NCBI GenBank assembly: GCA_017354895.1
Contig: CP071493.1
Span: 2,356,001-2,420,000, forward strand
From: Podospora comata
Taxonomy: Eukaryota; Ascomycota; Sordariomycetes; Sordariales; Podosporaceae
Direction: 5' to 3'
DNA: 64,000 bases
A model generated the notes under the pieces. It was not told where the DNA came from and made no database searches. It saw only the letters and a list, made by a program, of their open reading frames with translations. Of this stretch, positions 23,486 through 30,768 are shown one piece after another. The translations under genes and the position numbers were made by a program. The first letter of the stretch is position 1. Every line of letters starts with the position of its first letter.

Positions 23486-23613
23486 GTCGATCTTGAGGAG
23501 AGGATCTCTGAAGAGAACATTCCATATTTTTTTCCTTCATTCTCACTCAACACTGAATTGGCCATGCCTGGATGCAGTGAAAGAGAAGAGAGGGTGTGAC
23601 CTTTGTAGGCGGG

Positions 23614-24028
23614 TGGTGCAGTTAGAAGCCTGTAGGTCAAGCTGTGGAAGGCATGTGTTCAATCCTGCGGAATGGGAAAAGAATGCTCTTTTTGCATCTT
23701 TTTGAAACAGATATCATCTGTGATATAGGGACTCGAGAAAGAGGCCCATGCTAGTCAAAAAAGCTTGACTGGAGAAATAATAGCCAAACAACTCGGCCTT
23801 TGATAGATCAACTTCGAGATGTGACACGTGACTAGTTTTGACAGCTGTGGCCAGGCCCGATGGGACTAGTTTAACTTTTGGCAGGCTAGAGGGTATACAA
23901 GATCCTTTTCCGAGAGCTTCTTTCAGCGAAGTAGCTGGTATTACAACTTCGAGCTCACCACTCGACCCAGCAAACCGGCCCTGGCAACAGGGCCACCCAC
24001 GCACTTGGATAATTGTGCCTTCGCTTTT
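23614..24028 (+). ncRNA. Array unit 1
   Basis: A-box-like TGGTGCAGTTAG at 23614, B-box-like GTTCAATCC at 23657-23665 (43 bp apart), 5' arm AGCGAAGTAG at 23925-23934, 3' arm CTTCGCTTTT at 24019-24028. The module holds a perfect hairpin GGCCCTG-GCAA-CAGGGCC (23977-23994) with a GNRA-type loop, and a second small stem GCAC...GTGC (24001-24018) that touches the 3' arm. A T5 run at 23689-23693 follows the B box. Confidence 0.45.
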
Positions 24029-24139
24029 GCATTTTTTCATCACGACATCCCCAAAGGTCTCTCGGACTGCACGGCATGGGTGGGGGCGAGGCAGCTAAGG
24101 GGTTGGATAGCTAGTACTTTTCTGTAACTTTGGCGTGAA

Positions 24140-24461
24140 TGGCTGCGTGGCAGGCAATACCTAAATCGGGAGCAATTTGAACGTTGTGCTTTCGAATCCA
24201 AGAGCGGCGGCCTTGCGGATCGTCTCAGCCCGAACCTCGGACAGATCTACAGAGCCGATTCTCGAGGGCTCCTTTTTCCATGTTTTTGGCATGTGCAGAA
24301 GACGGGAGACAGGTGCCAAGGGCTGCTTAAAACTGCCTTACGTCTATCTGGCTTGGACAATTGACACATAGTTTCAGGAAAGTTGTCAGCGAAGTAAGGT
24401 AGCTAATTCACTTGATTATTTGACAATTAACTTCCTTGCCCGGATATGGGCCTGCTCTTTT
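24140..24461 (+). ncRNA. Array unit 2
   Basis: A-box-like TGGCTGCGTGG at 24140-24150, B-box-like TTTCGAATCC at 24190-24199, 5' arm AGCGAAGTA at 24388-24396. The hairpin GCCCG-GATA-TGGGC (24438-24451) is the same as in unit 0 except that the loop-closing A-T pair is replaced by G-T. It runs into a decayed 3' arm CCTGCTCTTTT ending at 24461, followed by T5. Confidence 0.42.
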
Positions 24462-24559
24462 ATTTTTGGAGACATATATGACTTCCCTTTTCTTCCAGTT
24501 TTGGATTATCCAAACACCGTCAATGCACTCGTTTGTTCGGGAAGATGTCTGTCGGTAAT

Positions 24560-24613
24560 ATTGGCTGGTAGGTGGTGTAAGCTCCTGCGCATCCGAACTT
24601 CACCTTCGCTTTT
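24560..24613 (+). ncRNA. Fragment of an array unit
   Basis: A decayed promoter-like stretch (GGTGGTGTAAGCTCCTGCGCAT, about 24571) leads directly into CACCTTCGCTTTTGC, whose 3' arm is at 24604-24613. No matching 5' arm is seen, so this looks like a partial or rearranged unit. Confidence 0.3.
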
Positions 24614-24725
24614 GCTTCCTAGCTTATCTCTAACCCTCTCTTTTTTTGCCCTCTTACACAACGTGGAGAGTGGAGACTGGGAACAGCACACCTCACCACA
24701 ACCATCTTCATGTAAACAAGATGTC

Positions 24726-25076
24726 CAGCGCATACATCTGTATTTGAAGCAAACTTTCGAAACGGCTCGAGTTCAAATGTCTCTTTTGGCCTGTTTTCTC
24801 TTTTTTCATTGGCTGTGAATCCCAAACCTTTGGAGCACAAGAGCCGCTAGGGAATCCGTCCTCATTTTTACAGCAGGGGCACTTACTGCACCACCACAAC
24901 AGGCTGCAATTGAGTTGGCTATATCATCTTATTTTCTGTTGAGGCTAAACAGCGAAGTAGCTGGTATCAAATTGAGTATATCATACTGCAACATATATAT
25001 CCTCGGATCACCACTGAGGGCTTCGGTTCTCGCCAGACATCTACCTGTTTGCAAGTAGATGATCTACTTCGCTTTT
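24726..25076 (+). ncRNA. Array unit 3, with the longest terminal complementarity
   Basis: A-box-like CAGCGCATACATC at 24726, B-box-like GTTCAAATG at 24771-24779 (45 bp apart), 5' arm AGCGAAGTAG at 24951-24960. The 3' arm CTACTTCGCT at 25064-25073 is its perfect 10-nt reverse complement, followed by TTT. Inside, CATCTAC and GTAGATG (25038-25061) form a hairpin just before the 3' arm. Confidence 0.5.
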
Positions 25077-25199
25077 GCCATGGCAACCGAGCCAAGGGGG
25101 GAGAACTTCGCATCTTTTTGGATGTCAACTCTCATCGTCCTGCCTCTTTTTCCTTTTTGGTCCTTTGAGGTTGCGTGGGAGGGCTAACATAAGGAGAGA

Positions 25200-25386
25200 G
25201 ATGTCCTCAATTTCATACCAAGACCCCAGCACCACCACCACCACCACTTGGGGACTTTGGGCTATGAACTTTGTTTCCGTCAGAGACTTTCAGCGAAGTA
25301 GCGTCCAAATACTATCATTCGAGTTTTCGAACAATCTGTGAGGTCTGGGGGTTCAAGAATACCTCGAGGTATTCGCCTTCGCTTTC
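25200..25386 (+). ncRNA. Array unit 4, lacking the promoter boxes
   Basis: GATGTCCTCAA at 25200-25210 with CCAAGACC nearby, 5' arm AGCGAAGTAG at 25292-25301, perfect hairpin GAATACC-TCGA-GGTATTC at 25357-25374, 3' arm CTTCGCTTT at 25377-25385. I find no A or B box between it and the preceding unit, which fits the shorter 341-bp spacing: probably a deletion. Confidence 0.4.
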
Positions 25387-25480
25387 ATTTTGTCTTGCCC
25401 ACAAATCCAGAGGCTGGCCACCTCAAGGGCTAGCAGGGGCAGCAATCGATACTCAGATCAAAACACTATTTTTGACCTCT

Positions 25481-25821
25481 TAACGCAAGTGGATGTGTGC
25501 ATACTTTATTTTGAAACGTCGTGTGTTCGAATCTCTGTCTTCTCAGTTGCATTTTTCTTCTTGTCCAGGGTGTGACCAAGTAATGGTTTTTAGTGTTGAA
25601 AGATGTCCTCAATCTGTGCCGAGACCAGCAGCTATTTACACCACCTACCTAGGCACACACCAGCACTGGGGATATCATCAGTGTTTCCGACACAATCATC
25701 AGCGAAGTAGCCTAAACATGCCATCTTATGATGAGTACTTGATTGCAACGGATAACCACTGGGCCAGGTCACGGTCACTCTTAGACATCTACTTGTAGAT
25801 GTTCTAGGTCCTTCGCTTTTT
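25481..25821 (+). ncRNA. Array unit 5
   Basis: A-box-like TAACGCAAGTGG at 25481-25492 fits the TRRYNNARNGG pattern. B-box-like GTTCGAATC is at 25525-25533, 44 bp on. GATGTCCTCAA is at 25602-25612, 5' arm AGCGAAGTAG at 25701-25710, 3' arm CTTCGCTTTTT at 25811-25821. Hairpin ACATCTAC-TT-GTAGATGT at 25785-25802. A T5 run at 25553-25557 after the B box could end transcription early, a point against a single full-length transcript. Confidence 0.5.
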
Positions 25822-25903
25822 CGCAGTGTGCTCTCATTGTCGCTAGTGGCTGGGAATGCTCACAACTTTCCACTGCTTTTTAGCAACATATTTCCAGGCA
25901 CGC

Positions 25904-26215
25904 TAACGCAGATGTCTGTATGCAAACTTGAAAATAAGACGGCCTGTGTTCGAGTCTTTCTTTTGCTTCTGCATTGTCTTTTGTGTATTTAGGGGGGAAG
26001 ATGTCCTCACTTTTTGCCAAGACCCCGCCACTTACACCCACTGGAAGAGCTATATAGTGACCTGGGGATATCATTCTTTGTTTCCGGAAGAGATATCAGC
26101 GAAGTAGCTGGAATAAACCACCTTTGGATGATCTACCATTATATCTACGGATAACACTGCGGGCCTGGGGGCATTAAAGGGACGTCTACGAGTAGACGTT
26201 CTCCTTTGCTTTTTG
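25904..26215 (+). ncRNA. Array unit 6
   Basis: A-box-like TAACGCAGATGT at 25904, B-box-like GTTCGAGTC at 25948-25956 (44 bp apart), GATGTCCTCA at 26000-26009 followed by GCCAAGACC, 5' arm AGCGAAGTAG at 26098-26107, 3' arm CTTTGCTTTTT ending near 26214. Hairpin ACGTCTAC-GA-GTAGACGT at 26182-26199: compared with unit 5 an A-T pair has become G-C, so both strands changed together. Confidence 0.52.
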
Positions 26216-26299
26216 CTTTGGGCTGAGATAACTCCCAGCAAGCCGGGATGACTACTACTCTTACCCTCACCCCTGGCTATGTAGGGCTTCCGTTTAATT

Positions 26300-26602
26300 T
26301 AACATACATGTATGCGTCTCGGTGAGAATATAAGACGTCTCTGTTCGAATGTCTGTTGCTGCGATTGTTTTTTCTTTTTTCCATACTAGAACTGCTTTTG
26401 GGGCTAAGAAAAGATGTCCTCAATCCTTGGTCTGGCTAGGTAGCCAAGGCCTGTGGAGTCTGAGAGCTGGGCAGGTAGGAAGGGTTATCATCGACTTTTC
26501 CGGGCATGTCTTTCAGCGAAGTAGCTGGTATCAAACAAACTTATCAAGAACGTGATGACAGTCTGGGTGGCTTAATGCCCCTAGGATGTCACCATCGCTT
26601 TT
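26300..26602 (+). ncRNA. Array unit 7
   Basis: A-box-like TAACATACATG at 26300, B-box-like GTTCGAATG at 26343-26351 (43 bp apart), GATGTCCTCAA at 26413-26423, 5' arm AGCGAAGTAG at 26515-26524, 3' arm variant CCATCGCTTTT ending at 26602 and then another T5. A longer-range stem TGACA...TGTCA encloses GGTGGC...GCC. T6 at 26368-26373 follows the B box. Confidence 0.45.
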
Positions 26603-26708
26603 GCTTTTTATGTAGTTGCTTTACAGCTAGACAGGATTACGCAAATCAGGGCTTCCGAGACGGACAGCTTCAAGTCAAACCCATCAAAGAGGGTTCTTTT
26701 AAGTGGTT

Positions 26709-27037
26709 TAACCTAGTGGGCTGCGTCTGGATGTAAAGTTAGAGACGTTCTAGTTCGAGTGTGTCATGTTTCATCGATTTTCTCTTTTCATGTTCAAGGT
26801 GTGCCTGGGGCGAACAAAAAGATGTCCTCAAGTCCACCTTTGGCTTAGCGGAGATAAGGGGCATCAGATGGGTGGAAGTGAAGGGGGAAGAAGAAGAGGG
26901 TATATCACCTTGTTTTCTGAACTCAATTATCAGCGAAGTTAGCTGAATCCATACATACCTTACCTGAAAAAGCGGCCTTGGGGGATTTTGACATCTGTAA
27001 TGATGTGATTGCAGGTGTCACCTTCGCTTTCCTTTTT
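26709..27037 (+). ncRNA. Array unit 8
   Basis: A-box-like TAACCTAGTGGG at 26709-26720, B-box-like GTTCGAGTG at 26753-26761 (44 bp apart), GATGTCCTCAA from 26821, 5' arm AGCGAAG at 26932-26938. Stem GACATCTG (26990-26997) with CAGGTGTC (27012-27019), one G-T pair, lies against the 3' arm CTTCGCTTT (27022-27030), with T5 at 27033-27037. Confidence 0.48.
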
Positions 27038-27128
27038 CTTCTTGTCATCATATGCTGGAAACAGGACAGAGAATGGTCCCCCATCTTCCAGCAAGGCCAT
27101 CTTGTGGACGAAGCTTCAATACGAGGGT

Positions 27129-27300
27129 TGGCGCAAACATATGCATTTCCATCTATTTTCAAGACGCCATGAGTTCGAGTTTGCATTCTTTCTATTTTGA
27201 TTCGCTATCATCAGATCTGGAGAAGGGTGTATGCGGTGGTGGAAAAAGCCGTCCTCAATTCTTGGCTACCTGTAAAATCTTCTCGGACTGGACTGGCCTG
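27129..27300 (+). ncRNA. Array unit 9, 5' part only
   Basis: A-box-like TGGCGCAAACAT at 27129 and B-box-like GTTCGAGTT at 27173, again 44 bp apart, followed by a CGTCCTCAATTCTTGGCT block at about 27250. No AGCGAAG module follows before the membrane-protein remnant at 27372, so the 3' half is missing. Confidence 0.4.
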
Positions 27301-27371
27301 GGGCTTTCACATGGAATATCGAGGGCGATAATATCTGCCTGAGATATGCAAATCTTCCATCAATATCCTCA

Positions 27372-28474
27372 CTACTCATTTTCCTCCTGTTCTCCTCGAA
27401 TTCTGTGCGCTGCCGCCCGCTCTTTGAGACTGCCTTTGAGAGCATCCCACAAACTGAACACCAAGGTAACATGGCCTAAAAATAAGCAAACTGCCTGGTC
27501 AAGCTCATCAATTTTGTAAGAGCTTTTCGGAAAAGCCATAGATAGCCTGAGAGCCAAGCTTTGATTGCTCGACATGTACTTGGTTTCGGTCGCTCCGCCC
27601 AGAATAATGATGGCCACTTGGATGACGAGAAAGGGAATAGATATGACAGGCCATATAGCATCAACCAACCCTTAACTGTGAGGGCTAATTTGTCTCTTGC
27701 AAGATCGAGCCATTTTTGTATTGTGTCTAAGGGAATGAGTTCCTGCGTCGCATTTGACGAGGAGGCGTTGAACAAAATGTCGCACTGATGGGACGCAAGT
27801 GAAGTAATTTGACGCAAGACTGCCAGCGCAACAGCAACGATTAAAGTCGTCATAATACCGGTTATGACCGGTACGTCAAAGTTATGACAGAAGGGCCTCA
27901 CCATGTTGCTCTCGTCGATTGGTACATTCCATCCGGTTTTGATTACTATGGCCTGTGGGCAATATTCAGCTCCTGTCTCAAGATTTCTCTCCTTACTCCA
28001 ACGGAAAGAACGAAGTTACTACACTTACCCACTCTGGCGACCAAGTAAAAGCAGTCACCACCAGCACTATCAACGCCCTTTCATCTGGCCCTTCCAAGTT
28101 GCCAACCCAAAAAGTGCGAGACCGAAGCCAGAGAATGTCTCGCACACCGTCAATGGCGCTTCAAGGGCGGATGAAAATTGTTGAGAAGATATGTCGGAGC
28201 TTGTCAACAGAGTCTTGAGACTCGAGGTTGATGAAGATGGTGCTTGAAAGAAGATCAAATTGTACACATGGCCAGCTGCCACCGCTGGGATGGTGAGTGC
28301 TATGATGAAGTCAGGCGAGATGGTGTTGGAGCGGGAGTATTTGGGGTTGAACGTCCATGTAACAAAGAGGGAGATGAGGATGCAGAGCCAGCCGCCCATG
28401 TTCCCTGGGCCATAGAGGGAAGACACATTGCTGACTCTGTCGAGGGGGTGGTGGCTTTCACCGGAAACATTCAT
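27372..28474 (-). pseudogene. Multi-pass fungal membrane protein gene with two frameshifts
   Basis: The frame starts at ATG 28474 (MNVSGESHHPLDRVSNVSSL, then GPGNMGGWLCILISLFVTW). One 76-nt intron (27953-28028, GTAAGT...CACAG) joins ...FTWSPEW to AIVIKTGWNVPIDESN in phase 0. Two places need a frame change that no splice site explains: near 28072, between GLATWKGQMKG and ALIVLVVTAFTW, and near 27670, between LALTVKG and VDAIWPVISIPFLV. Both are equivalent to losing one base beside a G run. Six membrane segments are visible across about 340 residues. It resembles an uncharacterised ascomycete membrane family that begins with a GPGN-x-x-GW motif; function unknown. Either a recently decayed gene or two homopolymer errors in the assembly. 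It lies inside the noncoding array, in the opposite orientation. Confidence 0.65.
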
Positions 28475-28907
28475 TGTGCCCGGAAAACAATAAAGACCAA
28501 GACTTTTTCGCTTGTTGTCATAGGAGAATGGATTTAGTCAAATGCCTGTTAATGTGTGGAACATGAAGCTGGGTAAGCAGAGGGTGTGGGCTTTTTAAGA
28601 GGGGAAGTAGTTGTTATACTCGACCAGCCTGGTTGCTATGCTGGAACTCAAGGCATATTGGATATAATCATGCCGCAATGATGAACTGGGGGCTGAGCTG
28701 AACTCCCACATCCTCGTTAGCCAATAGCCATAGCACGATATACAACAGCTAGCTTCACCTATTCTCACTGTGCCTCACTCGAGATGATGCTACAGCTTTG
28801 AACCGGGACAGTGCCTCGAAGAAGGTTGCATCGAGCGGGAAATCGGCGTTGGCCAGACTCTGAAGCCCGACATGCCTTGCGGCTGGCTCCAGGTACCAAA
28901 CAGACAT
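28475..28907. other. Upstream flank of the membrane-protein remnant
   Basis: Presumably the promoter of the minus-strand membrane-protein gene. It carries none of the array blocks and no ORF I can support. Confidence 0.4.
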
Positions 28908-29130
28908 TGGCAGATGGGAAACATGGCCGTGTCTGAGTCTCGTCGTTCGATTATTAGAACTTTGTTTCATGCTTGTTGCAAACCTAGGTAGGAGCCAAGA
29001 GATATTTGGCACGTGAGTGGCGTTCTCTCTAGCCTTATCAATTACTTTTCCGACCTTCAATGTTAGCGAAGTAGCGAACTACCTTCTCAGACGACTTGAA
29101 ATTGTATCTTCGGATACCTTCGCTTTTTTT
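28908..29130 (+). ncRNA. Array unit 10, compact
   Basis: Possible A box TGGCAGATGGG at 28908-28918 and B-box-like GTTCGATTA at 28945 (37 bp apart, weaker). The 3' module is the cleanest of all: 5' arm AGCGAAGTAG at 29065-29074, hairpin GTATC-TTCG-GATAC at 29104-29117 (a UUCG tetraloop closed by C-G), 3' arm CTTCGC at 29118-29123 and T7 at 29124-29130. The module is 66 nt. Confidence 0.48.
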
Positions 29131-29247
29131 GCACTTTTCCAGACATATCCAAGCTCAATATCAACATGCCCCCTTCTTCTTGGCATCCCTATCGCGCTCT
29201 CGTGGACAGAACAAGCCCAAGCAACCGCCATTTCTCTTTTTACTGGG

Positions 29248-29587
29248 TCGCTGACATGGTTGGACGTGTCTCACCTCAAACTAGAGACGTCAGAATTCGA
29301 ATCAGACATGTCCCCAACTTCATGTCTTTGTCACAATCTCTCTTTGCAGTCTGCAACTTTCACAAGATGATACAAGACTGCAGTTAATGTGGTGCCATTG
29401 CTAAAATGCCTTAACCAACTTTATTCCTAAATAAGTGCTCTTTCTTTCTTGTTCACATGTCAACACGTGCCGCCAGCCTGTGTCTGGGGTATACAACCTC
29501 CCTTTCCACACCTTACTTCCAGCGACGTAGCGGAAAATTAAATTCGAATTTACCGTGTCCCCCCTCGAGGGAAACACCTTCGCTTTT
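29248..29587 (+). ncRNA. Array unit 11
   Basis: A-box-like TCGCTGACATGG at 29248, B-box-like ATTCGAATC at 29295 (47 bp apart), a decayed GACATGTCCCCAAC block at about 29305, 5' arm AGCGACGTAG at 29521-29530, 3' arm CTTCGCTTTT at 29578-29587. Hairpin CCC-TCGA-GGG at 29562-29571, extended by GTGT (29555-29558) with ACAC (29574-29577), abuts the 3' arm. Confidence 0.48.
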
Positions 29588-29717
29588 GTTCACTTTTTTT
29601 TTAGAAGATCAACAAACAGATCTTCTCACCTCACGATCTTCAACAACTAACTACGCCAGCAAAGCTAGCAGAGGCCACGCTGGGGCACCTCAACCCCTGG
29701 TCTCTGAGGACAGGTGT

Positions 29718-29800
29718 TGTGGCGCAGACAGCTGGATGCCAGCACAATGAAAATGTTTTTGAGCTTGGACGTCGCTGTTCGAATTCAATGACTTGATTAT
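29718..29800 (+). ncRNA. Array unit 12, promoter part only
   Basis: TGGCGCAGACAGCTGG at 29718 is the best A-box match in the array, and GTTCGAATTC at 29777 is a B-box-like block (59 bp apart). No convincing 3' module follows; TCAGCGATATG at about 29900 may be a decayed 5' arm. Confidence 0.35.
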
Positions 29801-30768
29801 CTTTGCATGCTTTTGTTGAGTCAAGTTCGCTTTTAATGAATGCTTGAATGCACTGGGAGTTGATGTGTATTTTCTCGCGAGCGACAGAGGGTTGTTTTCT
29901 TCAGCGATATGTACATATGATTGATCAACTGGCATGTTATTTGTAAGCTGGGTTTGCTTATCACATATTTGATAATGGAAAATCTTTATTTCCCTTGGAG
30001 CGGGGGAGATGTTGGGTAGAGCTGTCATACAGGAGATTTGTGATGAACTTGTCGTGATGGCGACTGTGGAGTAATCTGTCAGTGACTGCTGGCTGTGTTA
30101 TCCCCGGTGTAAGATGCTTAACTCCGGGGCTGGGTCTTGGCAGCTGTGATAGTGCTGGTTTGGAGTTGGCTTTATTGATCTTGAAGAGTCTGTAAAACCA
30201 AAAGGCTTGGTTTATAGAATGTTGTTTTTTTGGTATGTTTTCGTTTCACCTGCGAAGGCTATCATATTTGAGAGCAATATGTGTGTTGTGAATTGATTAC
30301 AGTAAAAGTCCAGTTGTTCAGGGGTAAGGCAAGCTTTCATGCTTTCATTGCTCCATGACATCATCAGCCGTGTTGTTCCTGAATGGCAGGCTCAACATCA
30401 GATTGGTGATCGGAGCATTTGGGAAGACATCCGCATCTTGCACGTGATGACTTTTCAACTTCTAGCGAGAAGAGACTCTTTCTTCACTGTAATATTTGAT
30501 CTCTTTTACACACTTATAACACCGGACAAACATCGCCCTTATGCATCTACCAACCAGAAAAAGAACATACTGAGTTCCCAGCGCAGCCTCTCCTGACCCG
30601 CCTCCCTCCTTCTTGCAACCTCCTTCATACCCTCCTTGATGACACAGCAAGGCAGTATAAACAGTATCAGCAGTATCAACTTCTCCGAAGACTTGCAAAT
30701 TCGATATTCCTGAATGTCTACACCTTACTCTTAACACCTACCCCCTACCTTCACCCCGTCTCTCAACA
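29801..30768. other. Intergenic: end of the array and promoter of the PAF-acetylhydrolase-like gene
   Basis: Low-GC sequence grading into a pyrimidine-rich leader before the ATG at 30769. No other feature supported. Confidence 0.45.

Larger units (their letters stand above)
23388..29800 (+). repeat. Tandem array of diverged units with Pol III-type promoter boxes and structured 3' modules
   Basis: About eleven units of roughly 300-420 bp repeat head to tail on the plus strand, recognisable by short conserved blocks in a fixed order. These are an A-box-like block, a B-box-like GTTCGAAT, the motif GATGTCCTCAA (often followed by GCCAAGACC), then a module running from AGCGAAGTAG to CTTCGCTTTT. 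Between blocks the sequence has diverged almost beyond recognition. Block starts for the 5' arm are at 23412, 23925, 24388, 24951, 25292, 25701, 26098, 26515, 26932, 29065 and 29521. From 24951 on, most neighbours are 340-420 bp apart. The array is split by a protein-gene remnant at 27372-28474. No open frame is shared between units. Nature unknown: a Pol III noncoding RNA gene family is the best reading, a tandem SINE-like family the main alternative. Confidence 0.75.

Noticed and set aside
23921-29090. Recurring peptide FSEVA(G/S) in short ORFs of the array, as if it were a coding repeat
   Set aside because: It comes from translating TTCAGCGAAGTAGC. The frame differs between copies, flanking codons are not conserved and stops follow soon. 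Hairpins and T runs explain the block better.
23606-29790. Intact tRNA genes at the GTTCGAAT sites
   Set aside because: The flanking T-arm stems and acceptor stems do not pair, and no anticodon arm can be drawn. Only promoter-like boxes remain.
23388-29800. CRISPR-like array of repeats and spacers
   Set aside because: Units are 300-420 bp, repeats are not identical, spacers are not uniform, and the genome is fungal.
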